Below, piece by piece: positions 53,388-62,218 of a stretch of DNA of 64,000 nucleotides (positions within the stretch are counted from its first letter, which is position 1; the number at the start of each line of letters is the position of its first letter). The stretch is from Tautonia sp040717455 (GTDB lineage Bacteria; Planctomycetota; Planctomycetia; Isosphaerales; Isosphaeraceae). Where the stretch lies: the NCBI RefSeq assembly GCF_040717455.1, contig NZ_JBFEFH010000008.1, positions 124,001 to 188,000 of the forward strand. The letters run 5' to 3'. The position numbers and the translations under genes were made by a program. The notes beneath the pieces are model-generated. The model was not told where the DNA came from and searched no databases. It saw nothing but the letters and a program-made list of their open reading frames with translations.

Positions 53388-54377
53388 TCACCCCTCGATC
53401 CCGATCTGCTCCAGGAAGTCCCGGTAGGCTGCTTCCAGGTCGGCGTCTCCGTCGAAGACCAGGATGCCGAATCTCATTCGCAGGGTCTCCCCCGCCTCGA
53501 CGATCACCCGACTCGGCTCGCCCCCGGTGAAGGCGTTGCGTCCGAACGGGTTGGCCACGAGCAGTCCGTAGTCCCGGGCGTGGTACCACGGGCGTCGGAA
53601 GTTGCCGGGGTCGGGCATCAGCAGGAGGCCCACCCGCTCGCCGTCGATCTCCCCGGCGTAGGAGCACCAGTCGGCCTGCGCACCCCATACCTGGGCCTCG
53701 TTGACTCTCCCCTCGCTGTCGATGATCCGCCCGCCGTTGACCACCGCCAATGGGGTGGCGAGCCGGACGCCCAGTCCCATCTCCTCCTGGTCGCCGAAGG
53801 CCAGGGAGCCGCCCACGGGTCGGAACTCCGAGTCCCAGACCAGCAGCGTGCTGGCGGGCCGGACGACGATGGTCAGGCGGCAGACCTCCTCGGCGATGAC
53901 CTCGCCGTCCTTGAGGTAGCGATTCCGAACGGCGAAACGGCCTCGGCCTGGGCTGCCCAACGGCTCCTCGACGAACCCGGCGTGCCGGATGGGGTCGGCG
54001 TTCCGCCAGGAGTCGGCCCCATTGAGGTCGCCGAGGGCCAGCCAGAGGCCGGGATGGAACGTGGGGTGGTCGGCGATATCCACTCCCTCGACCGGCGGGT
54101 TGCTGCGGGTGACCTGCACGCCGCTCGGGGAGCGGAGGTGCTCCAGGAAGGGGCGGGGGATGCGACCCTGCTCGAAGACGTAAGTGGCGAACGGCTCCCC
54201 GCCGATCGTGATCCCCAGGCCGTCAGGTCGCTCCTCGAAGGCGACGGTGGGCGCATCGGGGTCGGAGTCGGCCTGAGCGATCTCCTCAGGCTCCGGGTCG
54301 TCGTCGAACCATGCCAATCCCGGCATGAAGAGCAGGGCAAGCGTCTGCAACAGCATCAAGCACCAGCGGACGGTCAT
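53388..54377 (-). CDS. Exported DUF6807 (PmoA-like) protein
   Basis: A 329-residue protein. A signal peptide (CLMLLQTLALLFMPGLA) is followed by the DUF6807 family pattern: ATYVFEQGRIPRPFLEHLRS, NPPVEGVDIADHPTFHPGLW, RNRYLKDGEVIAEEVCRL and LATPLAVVNGGRI, ending with GILVFDGDADLEAAYRDFL. The family is common in planctomycetes, often near sugar-acting enzymes, and has no proven activity. It lies 23 bases after the sialidase-like gene. Confidence 0.9.
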   Translation of the reverse strand: MTVRWCLMLLQTLALLFMPGLAWFDDDPEPEEIAQADSDPDAPTVAFEERPDGLGITIGGEPFATYVFEQGRIPRPFLEHLRSPSGVQVTRSNPPVEGVDIADHPTFHPGLWLALGDLNGADSWRNADPIRHAGFVEEPLGSPGRGRFAVRNRYLKDGEVIAEEVCRLTIVVRPASTLLVWDSEFRPVGGSLAFGDQEEMGLGVRLATPLAVVNGGRIIDSEGRVNEAQVWGAQADWCSYAGEIDGERVGLLLMPDPGNFRRPWYHARDYGLLVANPFGRNAFTGGEPSRVIVEAGETLRMRFGILVFDGDADLEAAYRDFLEQIGIEG

Positions 54378-54400
54378 GGTGTGGCTCCTCGGCGGGGGAT

Positions 54401-55678
54401 TCAGGCGGGCGCCAGGCGATTCGGGCGGCACCAGCGGACCCGGGCCAGAAGCGTGTCGCCCCGCCAGCCGTCCTCCGGCAGCGTCTCACCCACGGTCACC
54501 CACGACTCCTCCGGGGTGGCGGCGACCGTGTGGAAGTTGCCCATGCGGGCGACGTGCGTCGGGTCGTCGATCCCGTCGCCGATCAGCGGCAGGACCACCC
54601 GCTCCGACGCCCGGATCAGCCGCAAGCGGTCCCGGTCCACCTCGGAGACATACAACGGCGCCCTCCACCGCATGACGTTGACGTTCGCGTCATCCCTCCG
54701 GGTGTAGACCAGGAAGAGCCCGTCGGAGTGCGGCAGCCAGTGCTGCTGGGTGGTGGACATGACCAGCGGCTCGCCGTCGTCCCAGCACCAGGGCCGCTGC
54801 GGACCCCAGCGCAGGCCGTCGTCGGAGACGGAGACGTAGCCCCGGTCGTCCTCGGCCCGGATCGTCAGGTAGAAGCGACCATCCAGGCGGGTCAGCGAGG
54901 GCTCCAGCAGCCCCCGACCGCTCGTGTTGACCAGTTCGGAGCCCACGTCCAGGATGCGGAGATCACTCCCGTCGAACGAGCAGCGCACGGTCGTGACCGA
55001 GCGGTGGGTGCGGCCCTCGGGTCCGAAAGACAGCGGGACGAGCACGTCGCCGTCGTCCAGGACCACCCGCTGCGAGCAGCCGCAGGTGGAGATGGCCGAG
55101 CCCCGAGGATCGTCCCACTCCAGCCGCCGGGGCTCGGACCACCGCCCGTCCGGGGACCGGACGACGGAGACGGGCCATCGCCTCCGCTGGGGCCGGGCCA
55201 GGACGCCGCCCTCGTAATAGACGTTATGCCCTATGGCCAGGACGGAGTTCGTCTGTGCATGGTATTCGGGGACCACGTCGCAGACGCCCACCTCCCAACC
55301 GCCGCCCAGATCCCGTCGCCCCAGCCCCGGGATCGGCTCCGGCATGCTCCAGGTACGGCCCAGGTCCGAGGAGGTCGTCCAGTGGACCGGCCCGAACACG
55401 TCGGAGCCGCCGATGGACTGGAGGGTCATCAGGGCGACGGGGCCGTCGGCGGCGGGGACCATGCAGGGCCGGGGGTGGAACCACGTCGTCCCGCCCCGGC
55501 GCCCGGGGAAGATGACCTCCCGCCCGATGCCGGCGACCAGTCCACCGCCATCACGGTCGTCGCCGTCGCCCCCGGAGGCCGGCAGGTCGACGGCACCCCC
55601 CGCCGCAAGGGAGGAGACGAGGCCGATCCCAGTGCCCAGGAAGCGACGACGGTCGAGGAACTCGATGGAGCTTGCCAT
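54401..55678 (-). CDS. Exported sialidase/BNR-repeat family protein
   Basis: A 425-residue protein. The N-terminus DRRRFLGTGIGLVSS is a Tat-like signal. Beta-propeller features of the exo-alpha-sialidase family follow: TTSSDLGRTWSMPEPI is a BNR/Asp box (S-x-D-x-G-x-T-W), with VRSPDGRWSEPRRL and VSDDGLRWGPQRP as degenerate copies, and RGLLEPSLTRL. The glycosidase activity is inferred; catalytic Tyr/Glu and the Arg triad were not verified. It forms a pair with the DUF6807 gene. Confidence 0.87.
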   Translation of the reverse strand: MASSIEFLDRRRFLGTGIGLVSSLAAGGAVDLPASGGDGDDRDGGGLVAGIGREVIFPGRRGGTTWFHPRPCMVPAADGPVALMTLQSIGGSDVFGPVHWTTSSDLGRTWSMPEPIPGLGRRDLGGGWEVGVCDVVPEYHAQTNSVLAIGHNVYYEGGVLARPQRRRWPVSVVRSPDGRWSEPRRLEWDDPRGSAISTCGCSQRVVLDDGDVLVPLSFGPEGRTHRSVTTVRCSFDGSDLRILDVGSELVNTSGRGLLEPSLTRLDGRFYLTIRAEDDRGYVSVSDDGLRWGPQRPWCWDDGEPLVMSTTQQHWLPHSDGLFLVYTRRDDANVNVMRWRAPLYVSEVDRDRLRLIRASERVVLPLIGDGIDDPTHVARMGNFHTVAATPEESWVTVGETLPEDGWRGDTLLARVRWCRPNRLAPA

Positions 55679-55769
55679 GGTGGATGCCTCATGCGATCGG
55701 GCCAACGAGGTTCCGGGGGCTCCGGGGCATCCCGGCCGACGCCGATTGTCCCCCTCGCCGGACCCGCCG

Positions 55770-56513
55770 TCAAACGGCCGGCTTCCGCACGGTGGCTTCC
55801 GAGGCCGGGCGACCGCCATCTGACCGATCCCGAGTCTCGGAAGTTGCAACGCCGAGCGCCGCCCTCAGCGGGCATCCTCCCCCCGCCGGCTCTCCCCGCC
55901 GATATTGGCCCAGCAACTCCTGGGACCGCCGGGCGAGCATCCGCCGGACCTCCCGCCGCTTCCCCTTGACCCTTGGGATCACCATCCCGTCGTAGCAGGT
56001 CGTCCGATGTCGCATCCAGGCGATCACGGCTGCCTCGGCCCGTTGCTCCACCGGGATACGGCTGGTCCTGGCCACGGTGCCGCTGCCGACCGGCGTGGCG
56101 TGCTCGGTGACGGCACGGGCGAGGCGGTCGGCCAGGTCGTCGTGATTGGGATGGAAGGCCAGGAATGCCAGGACCGCCCCTCGGAAGTCCTCGACGTAGC
56201 GGGACTGGGCCTCGTCACGGCGACGGGCGTCGGCCTCCCTCCGCTTGGTGTAGCCCGTCGTTGCTCGCTCGGATGAGAGTTCGGCCCGGATGCGTTCGAT
56301 GGTCACCGACGGAGCCCAGACGCCCCGGGAGAAGACCTTGCGTCCCTTTCGCTCGGCGACGACCCAGTGGTCCCCGGCGGCCTTGACCCGGCGGGTGAGC
56401 CCGGCGTCCCCCGGCGGCAGGAGGACCCAGCCCTCGGGGACGGTCACGACCCGTCCGTCGGCGTCCCTGACGGAGTTCGCCGTCGGGCCGGGGGAGAAGG
56501 TCTGTCCGCTCAT
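55770..56513 (-). CDS. DUF2293 domain protein
   Basis: A 247-residue protein. The N-terminal 120 residues are uncharacterised, including WVLLPPGDAGLTRRVKAAGD. The DUF2293 domain covers about 125-215: AVLAFLAFHPNHDDLADRLA, SGTVARTSRIPVEQRAEAAV, AWMRHRTTCYDGM and KGKRREVRRMLARRSQELL. This domain occurs in many bacteria and eukaryotes with unknown role. The ATG at 56513 has a GGCGAG-like site upstream. Confidence 0.92.
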   Translation of the reverse strand: MSGQTFSPGPTANSVRDADGRVVTVPEGWVLLPPGDAGLTRRVKAAGDHWVVAERKGRKVFSRGVWAPSVTIERIRAELSSERATTGYTKRREADARRRDEAQSRYVEDFRGAVLAFLAFHPNHDDLADRLARAVTEHATPVGSGTVARTSRIPVEQRAEAAVIAWMRHRTTCYDGMVIPRVKGKRREVRRMLARRSQELLGQYRRGEPAGGGCPLRAALGVATSETRDRSDGGRPASEATVRKPAV

Positions 56514-56808
56514 GCCGCTCTCGCCTCCTTGCGTTCGGTTCGCAGAACTCGGCGCTCGGGTTCCTTCCGCTTGTGGCCCCGTTTCCCGGGTGACCACAGG
56601 CTCCGCTCTTCATCGGCTACGACCCGGATCGGCCTTCTGCTTGACCCTCTTCCCAGTTCGGCGGTGGGCGACCTCCCTGTCCCCGGACATCCGACCCCGA
56701 GCCGATTGTGCCCGCCGCCATTTCCGCAGTCAAACCGGAGGGTTATGCTCGACGGAGGGGGATGACACGGAGAAGTTTACATCCTCGGCATGGAGTTCGG
56801 AGGGAGCA
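56514..56808. other. Divergent spacer before the frameshifted gene
   Basis: 295 bases with no credible gene. GGAGGGAG directly before 56809 is the ribosome-binding site of the following (broken) gene. Nothing else is recognised. Confidence 0.35.
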
Positions 56809-57821
56809 ATGCCCGGCTGGGAGATGAAGATCATCGAGGCCGAGGTCGAACGTCTCCTCGCCCTCGCCGCCGAGGACGCCGAACTCCGAGCGGACCTCCG
56901 GGACCTGGCCCGGGCGATCCTGGAGGCGACCGAGGACCAGCCCACGGGAGACGACCAGGATGCGGGCTCGAATCCCGACCCGTCCCCGGCTCAATCGACC
57001 GCCGAAGGCGTAACTGCCGCCGAAGATCAAGCCCCTCAGGAGCCCGAACCGCTCCACGAACTGACGCTGGGACAATCATGCCCGTCCCCTCCGGAAACGG
57101 AACTTCCCCGGATGGACGGCTTCGATGAGGGACCGGACCTCGACGAGATCGAGGCCCGCTGCCGGCTCAAGGCCGAGGGGGCTCGACTGGCGTCGTCCCG
57201 CCTCCGTCGGATCGGGGCCGGGGAGGCTCACGAGGGTGACTCGGACGATCCGGGGGTCTCGGAGTTCGCCGATCGCTTCGCCGACGCCTTCTACTGGCTG
57301 GATGCCAAGGACTCCTCAACCGACCTCGGATATCGCCCTGCTCGACGACCTGGGCGGCTGCTTCGAGGCGCTCGCCAAGGCATCGGCACTGGCCCGAAGC
57401 ATCTCCGGTCAGGGCGGGCGCAGGGAGAAGTCGCTGAAAGTGCTTGCCGAGGCCCGATCTGCGGTGCGGTCGGTACTCCAGCGGCTCAACGTCCTGGAAG
57501 ATCACGACCAGTTGGCGGCCTCCTAGTGGGTCCGTGAAGCTGCCGCCCGTCACCGGGTCTTCATCAAGCGATACCTGCGGGTCGACGATCTCGCCGACCC
57601 CTCCCGCTGGACCGACCTGCTCGACCCCATCGAGTCCCTGACCGGCGAAGACCCGCAGTCCCGGCGGCAGCGTCACCTGATCGATCGGCTTCCCACCACC
57701 TGGAGTCTGTCAGTCGGGGCGGCGTTTCCGACGAGGACCGGCAGGCGGTCATCAACGCCGTGGGCGAGATGCCGACTACGCCCGGCGGGTGCGATACCGG
57801 CTGGTGCCGGGGCTCTGGTGA
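56809..57821 (+). pseudogene. Frameshifted and interrupted hypothetical gene
   Basis: GGAGGGAG and ATG 56809 begin a clear coding frame (MPGWEMKIIEAEVERLLALA). Near 57320 the continuation jumps to another frame (DIALLDDLGGCFEALAKASA, RREKSLKVLAEARSAV), which meets TAG at 57524-57526. The same frame then goes on as WVREAAARHRVFIKRYLRVD, SRWTDLLDPIESLTGED and RHLIDRL. Further frame changes lead through HHLESVSRGGVSDEDRQAVI and DYARRVRYRLVPGLW to a stop at 57819-57821. Stitched together it makes one helical protein of about 335 residues, family not recognised. At least three frame changes and one nonsense codon mark it as dead. Confidence 0.8.
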
Positions 57822-58040
57822 GCGGGTCCGGCGGGACCGGTGCCGCCCCTCGCCGGCCTGCAACGGCATTGAGGCGGGAGGGGGGCACTCCTCGAAGGCG
57901 AGGAAGGCGGGGAATCTCTTCCGAGGTGACCAGATCGGTTCAACGGCACAAATTGATTTACAGCATCCAGACCCCGTTAGGGGACACTCGATCCCATCGC
58001 TCGACGGAGCCTCGAAACGGGAGGACCGCCGGGCGTCTCC

Positions 58041-58862
58041 TCAGCCGCCCCGACGGACCCGCTCGAAGAACTCCACGATTGGCCGGGGGTCGTCCAGCCC
58101 ATGGGGGTGGTGGTCCTGACCCGGCTTGACGATCCGCTCCACCTCCCCGCCCAGCGCCCGGTATCGCTCGAAGACGACCTCCGAGTTCTCCCGGTGCGGC
58201 ACCACCGTGTCGGCGTCCCCGTAGACCAGCAGGATCGGCACCCCTGCCCTGGCCAGCGGCGCCAGACGGTCCACCGGGTTGAGCCGGGAGGCGATCGCCT
58301 CCTCGTCGTCCCGGAAGCCATACGCCCGCAGCAGCTTGGACCACTCCTCGGGCGAGCCCTTCCCCTCGCCCAGCCCCTTGGGACGCCCGCCCGGCCAACT
58401 CCGAAAGTCGCAGACACCGTTGTCGAGGTAGACCAGCAGCGTCCGGTCGGGATGCCGTGCCGCCCAGGCCATGCAGTAGAGCGCCCCCCGGCTCAGTCCG
58501 ATCAGGGCCGGCTTCGGCGAGAATCCGTGATCTCGGACCAGCATCTCGTAGAACGTCTCCCAGTGGTCCATGGCCCGGGGCGAGCCGAACTGGTCGGGCA
58601 CGGCGAGGTAGGCAAGATGCCATCCCCTCCGGAGCAGTTCGAGGTCGGCGTTGGGGAACGCCCCGAAGAACTCGCCCCGCCAGGCCCAGGGGCGTCCGGG
58701 CAGGGGCTCCGGGGGCTCGACGACGATCGCATCAGCCCCGTCGACCCGGAAGTCATGCCGGACGAAGCCGTGCCAATCGCTCACCCGGCCCGGGAAGGGG
58801 CGGGGATCATCAGTCGTTGCGGCAGTCAGGGCAATCCCCAGGATCAGGGTCGGGAACGTCAT
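58041..58862 (-). CDS. Exported alpha/beta-hydrolase
   Basis: A 273-residue protein. Residues 1-18 (FPTLILGIALTAATT) look like a signal peptide. The fold is alpha/beta-hydrolase: PALIGLSRGALYCMAWAARH holds the nucleophile elbow G-L-S-R-G, ILLVYGDADTVVP the acid, and GQDHHPHGL the His. RPWAWRGEFFGAFPNADLEL and the long insertion resemble planctomycete lipase/esterase-type proteins. Substrate unknown. GGAGAACC precedes the ATG at 58862. Confidence 0.92.
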   Translation of the reverse strand: MTFPTLILGIALTAATTDDPRPFPGRVSDWHGFVRHDFRVDGADAIVVEPPEPLPGRPWAWRGEFFGAFPNADLELLRRGWHLAYLAVPDQFGSPRAMDHWETFYEMLVRDHGFSPKPALIGLSRGALYCMAWAARHPDRTLLVYLDNGVCDFRSWPGGRPKGLGEGKGSPEEWSKLLRAYGFRDDEEAIASRLNPVDRLAPLARAGVPILLVYGDADTVVPHRENSEVVFERYRALGGEVERIVKPGQDHHPHGLDDPRPIVEFFERVRRGG

Positions 58863-59238
58863 CGGGTTGGTTCTCCGGTCGGCATGCGGGGCGATTCGTC
58901 GGCTCCTACATCCTGAGACGCAGGGGCAGCCGACGCAATCGAGCAGGTCTCCGACGACGAACCCCCGGACCTCTGGAGCGTCTCGATGCGGCGGGGCACC
59001 TGCGGCAAGACCGACCCTACTCGCCTTCGTGGATCGTGATGTGAGGACGCCCTTCCTGCTGATCCGCCCTGCCTCCACGCCGAGCCGCACCATCTCCCGT
59101 GGTCATTCGTATAGAAGTGCCGGGCTGCTCGACAGCGAGGCGATGGAGTCGCCCTCCGTCACGGGGGGCGGCTCGTGGGCGTAAGCCCGACAGGCGCATT
59201 GATGCAATCGGCGGAGGTCTACTCAGGGAGGTCCGGCG
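58863..59238. other. Divergent spacer, no recognised content
   Basis: 376 bases between the alpha/beta-hydrolase gene and the 66-residue protein gene. I see no gene, repeat or promoter pair; only the ribosome-binding site GGGAGG before 59239 is evident. Confidence 0.35.
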
Positions 59239-59439
59239 ATGGATGCTCATTCCTACTTCGAGCGGCTGGTGGAGACGGCGGGGCTGATCGCCCGTCATCC
59301 CGACTACCCCGGCAAGCATCGGGTCGTCGAGGACTGCCGGTCGGAGGTCGAGGACCTGGCCCACGCCGGGCGGATCAGTGCCGAGCAGGGACAGGTTCTC
59401 CTGCATATCCTCGCCGGGGCGTGCCAGCAGACGGCGTGA
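59239..59439 (+). CDS. Small hypothetical protein, 66 residues
   Basis: A short helical protein (MDAHSYFERLVETAGLIARH, then VVEDCRSEVEDLAHAGRISA and EQGQVLLHILAGACQ). No family is recognised. Support for a real gene is a good ribosome-binding site (GGGAGG), a balanced amino acid composition and lack of any larger frame on either strand over it. Confidence 0.7.
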   Translation: MDAHSYFERLVETAGLIARHPDYPGKHRVVEDCRSEVEDLAHAGRISAEQGQVLLHILAGACQQTA

Positions 59440-59472
59440 GCGTTCCCTCGGGGAGATCGTCCCGGTTCCCGA

Positions 59473-60237
59473 TCACCCGAACCTGACTTGGGCGGGCTCG
59501 TAGTGGGAGTCCACGGCGGGCTGGCCCGTGACGTTCGGCCCCGCCCGGTCATCGGCCCCGAGGTAGCGATAGGGCACGGCGATGTCCCGCCGGCCCCGGC
59601 AGGCCACCAGCCGCCTCCGGCGGTCGTAGTCCAGCCCCGCCCGCCTCAGATCAGTCGCCACCCGCCGCCCCGCAATGTGGTCGTCGCTGAGCTTGATGTT
59701 GGCGAGGTCGAGGCTCGCCAGGAACAGCCCATCCTCGGAGAGCCAGGAAGCGGCACGCCCGATCAGCCCGAGCTTGTCGCCGACGTAGTGCAGCCCGTGG
59801 ACGCAGGTGATCAGGTCGAACGTGCGGTCCGGCTCCCACCTCCGCACCGACGCCTCGATCAGCCGAAGCGCCGGGAACCCCTCGGGGATCGGTCGGAACA
59901 TCCCCACAAGGTCGACGCCCAGCATCGAGATGCGGTCCCCGATCCCCTCGTCACGCAGCCGCTCGGCCGCCTGGATCAGGGCCGTGCCGCTGCCGCAGCA
60001 GAGGTCCAGCCATGCCGCACCGCCTCGCTGCCCCTCGACGGACTTGAGGAAGCCGAGGGGATCGAGGCCCAGTTCCCGGTCGTAGCCGTTGGAGCCGGCG
60101 AGGTTCCGCTCCCGGTTCATCCGGCAGTTGGCGACGACCGCCGACCGCTCCAGGTCCTCATCGGCGAGGAGATCCACGATCGAGAATTCGCCGCCAGGAG
60201 GGGGGATTCCGGGCAATCGACTCGCCCCCTGGAGCAT
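59473..60237 (-). CDS. Class I SAM-dependent methyltransferase
   Basis: A 254-residue protein. AAWLDLCCGSGTALIQAAER is motif I, ISMLGVDLVGMF motif II, and FDLITCVHGLHYVGDKLGLI the motif IV region, followed by LSEDGLFLASLDLANIKL. No substrate is indicated. The ATG at 60237 lacks a good ribosome-binding site; the next internal ATG at about 60120 (MNRERNLAG) is an alternative. It reads away from the tRNA-Thr gene on the same strand. Confidence 0.87.
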   Translation of the reverse strand: MLQGASRLPGIPPPGGEFSIVDLLADEDLERSAVVANCRMNRERNLAGSNGYDRELGLDPLGFLKSVEGQRGGAAWLDLCCGSGTALIQAAERLRDEGIGDRISMLGVDLVGMFRPIPEGFPALRLIEASVRRWEPDRTFDLITCVHGLHYVGDKLGLIGRAASWLSEDGLFLASLDLANIKLSDDHIAGRRVATDLRRAGLDYDRRRRLVACRGRRDIAVPYRYLGADDRAGPNVTGQPAVDSHYEPAQVRFG

Positions 60238-60344
60238 GAAAACTCGGGGTGAATCGGTGCCTCGTGTAACATTGCAGACCGACGAGCCGCACCGAGACTT
60301 CCAGAGACATTCCGCAAGATATTGCGGCAAAAGGCTTTAGAGAG

Positions 60345-60417
60345 AGCCACCGAAGAGAGTCGAACTCTTAACCCCCGCTTTACGAAAGCGGTGCTCTGCC
60401 GATTGAGCTACGGTGGC
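60345..60417 (-). tRNA. tRNA-Thr (anticodon CGT)
   Basis: Read on the minus strand, the gene folds as a full cloverleaf. Acceptor arm GCCACCG pairs with CGGTGGC. The D-stem is GCTC/GAGC. The anticodon stem CCGCT/AGCGG closes the loop TTCGTAA, anticodon CGT, which reads ACG (Thr). The T-stem AAGAG/CTCTT closes TTCGACT. The discriminator base is T at 60345. CCA is not encoded. Confidence 0.96.
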
Positions 60418-60430
60418 AACTGAGGAAATG

Positions 60431-60460
60431 ATCGTAAAAAAGGATGGGTCGGTGTGTCAA
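60431..60460 (-). promoter_or_regulatory. Sigma-70-type promoter of tRNA-Thr
   Basis: On the minus strand TTGACA (60455-60460) and TACGAT (60431-60436) are separated by 18 bases and lie 13 bases before the mature tRNA 5' end, a usual arrangement for a tRNA promoter. Confidence 0.6.
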
Positions 60461-60564
60461 CGCCAGTCGAGTTCAGACTGCGGAAGTCAGGGCGTCGGAA
60501 GCCGGTTGGACGATCAAACCGGCAATGATCACCAAAATGAGTGGTCTAGTCGAGATTGCCCGGG

Positions 60565-60593
60565 TTGCCGCGACCGAGGCGGGGTCGTATGAT
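60565..60593 (+). promoter_or_regulatory. Sigma-70-type promoter for cysK
   Basis: TTGCCG (60565-60570) and TATGAT (60588-60593) have a 17-base spacer and lie about 95 bases before the cysK start. The match is good at the important positions of both hexamers. Confidence 0.5.
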
Positions 60594-60686
60594 TGGGGCT
60601 TGCCTGGCGGATGGGTCGAGGTCACCGCCGCCGGTGTGTTCGAAGTACCTGTTGCCGAGCGTTCCGACGCCCGAGGAGACGAGACG

Positions 60687-61658
60687 ATGGCGACCGCTGA
60701 CGAAGTCAGGGCACGCGGCAGGATCTACGACGAGATCACGCAGTGTGTCGGCAACACCCCCTTGATTCGCCTGCGACGGATCACCGAGGGTTGCCACGCC
60801 CAGGTCGTCGCGAAGCTGGAGAACTTCAACCCGCTCTGGTCGGTCAAGGACCGGATCGGCGTGGCGATGATCGACACCGCCGAGGCCGAAGGGAAGATCA
60901 ACCCCGACACGGTCATCATCGAGCCGACGAGCGGGAATACGGGCATCGGCCTGGCCTTCACCTGCGCGGCCCGGGGGTATCGCCTGGTCGTGACGATGCC
61001 CGAGAGCATGAGCCTGGAGCGCCGCCGCTTGATCAAGGCCTTCGGGGCGGAGATCGTCCTCACCCCCGCGGCCGAAGGCATGCCCGGCGCGGTCCGCCGG
61101 GCCGAGGAACTGACCAAGAGCACGCCGAACGCCTTCATGCCGCAGCAGTTCCGCAATCCGGCCAACCCGGAGATCCACCGGAAAACCACGGCCGAGGAGA
61201 TCTGGCGCGATACCGACGGCCAGATCGACATCCTCGTCTGCGGCGTGGGCACCGGCGGTACGATTACGGGCTGCGGAGAGGTCCTCAAGGGCCGCAAGCC
61301 CGAATTGCAGGTCGTCGCCGTCGAGCCGGAGGATTCCCCGGTCATCACCCAGACGCGCAACGGAGAGCCGACCAAACCCGGCCCGCACAAGATTCAGGGG
61401 ATCGGCGCCGGCTTCATCCCCGAGATCCTCAACGTCAAGATCATCGACGAGGTGATTCGCGTTTCCAATGAAGATTCGTTCGAAACGACCCGGCGCCTGG
61501 CCCGCCTGGAAGGGATGCTCTGCGGCATCTCCTGCGGAGCGGCCGCTCACGCGGCGCTTCAAGTCGCCATGCGGCCCGAGAACGCGGACAAACTGATCGT
61601 CGTCGTGCTGCCGGACCTGGGAGAGCGATACCTCTCGACCCCCTTGTTCCCCGAATGA
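60687..61658 (+). CDS. cysK: Cysteine synthase A (O-acetylserine sulfhydrylase)
   Basis: A 323-residue pyridoxal-phosphate enzyme that makes L-cysteine from O-acetylserine and sulfide. The motifs are VGNTPLIRLRRI, the Schiff-base Lys54 in SVKDRIG, the substrate loop TSGNTGIGLAF and the phosphate-binding GVGTGGTITG, and the C-terminal CGISCGAAAHAAL and LPDLGERYLST. All are typical of CysK. GAGGAG precedes the ATG at 60687; the frame is open upstream but carries no similarity. It overlaps the following JAMM gene by four bases (ATGA). Confidence 0.97.
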   Translation: MATADEVRARGRIYDEITQCVGNTPLIRLRRITEGCHAQVVAKLENFNPLWSVKDRIGVAMIDTAEAEGKINPDTVIIEPTSGNTGIGLAFTCAARGYRLVVTMPESMSLERRRLIKAFGAEIVLTPAAEGMPGAVRRAEELTKSTPNAFMPQQFRNPANPEIHRKTTAEEIWRDTDGQIDILVCGVGTGGTITGCGEVLKGRKPELQVVAVEPEDSPVITQTRNGEPTKPGPHKIQGIGAGFIPEILNVKIIDEVIRVSNEDSFETTRRLARLEGMLCGISCGAAAHAALQVAMRPENADKLIVVVLPDLGERYLSTPLFPE

Positions 61659-62098
61659 GTGATCCAGAGCCGACATCGCCCTCGGCCGGGGATCTGCTCG
61701 AGATCCCCGGCTCGATCCTGCACGCCATGATCGAGCATTGCCTCCGAGAGTCGCCGCTCGAAGCCTGTGGATTGCTCGGAGGAAGGCCTCCCCGTGTGTC
61801 GTCCTTCCATCCGCTCCGCAATGCCGCCCAGAGCGAGACCCGGTACGACGCCGACCCGGCCGACCTGATCGCCGCCGTCCGCCAGCTTCGGGGCCAATCG
61901 GCCCAGATCCTGGCCATCTACCACTCGCACCCGAAATGGCCGGCGATCCCGAGCGGGACCGACCTGCGCGAGAACTATTACGAGGAGGTGCCCCGGATCA
62001 TCGTTTCCCTGCAGCAGCCCGAGCCCGAGGTCCGAATCTGGAGGCTCCGCCCCGACGGGTACGACGAACTCCCCTGGCGGACGATCTCGGACGGTTGA
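61655..62098 (+). CDS. JAMM/MPN-type metallopeptidase (Mec-like, M67)
   Basis: A 147-residue single-domain JAMM protein with Glu36 (LEACGLLGG), His90 and His92 (IYHSHP), and Asp103 in PSGTD, i.e. the full E...HxHP...SxxD zinc motif. Bacterial members next to cysteine synthase act in the Mec/CysO route, where the peptidase releases Cys from a sulfur-carrier protein. No ThiS/CysO-like carrier is seen here, so this role is inferred from the overlap with cysK. Confidence 0.93.
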   Translation: MSDPEPTSPSAGDLLEIPGSILHAMIEHCLRESPLEACGLLGGRPPRVSSFHPLRNAAQSETRYDADPADLIAAVRQLRGQSAQILAIYHSHPKWPAIPSGTDLRENYYEEVPRIIVSLQQPEPEVRIWRLRPDGYDELPWRTISDG

Positions 62099-62124
62099 AT
62101 CGCCCAGCTTGCACTCGCTATACT
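62095..62124 (+). promoter_or_regulatory. Sigma-70-type promoter for ndk
   Basis: TTGAAT (62095-62100) and TATACT (62119-62124) are 18 bases apart and precede the ndk start by about 95 bases. The -35 overlaps the stop codon of the JAMM gene. Confidence 0.5.
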
Positions 62125-62218
62125 GCCGAACCGGCCGACGGTAGCGGCCGGCTGACTCGTCCGATCATCGCCCTGGCCTCGGCAACGATTCCAAAACGAA
62201 GCGCAAGGTTTCCCCGCA

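Noticed and set aside
52542..54707. 721-codon plus-strand frame
   Set aside because: Lies antisense to the pRiA4b ORF-3-like, DUF6807 and sialidase-like genes; long only because of GC bias in the third codon position.
60546..61676. 376-codon minus-strand frame across cysK
   Set aside because: Antisense to a gene with all CysK motifs; no recognisable domain and no ribosome-binding site.
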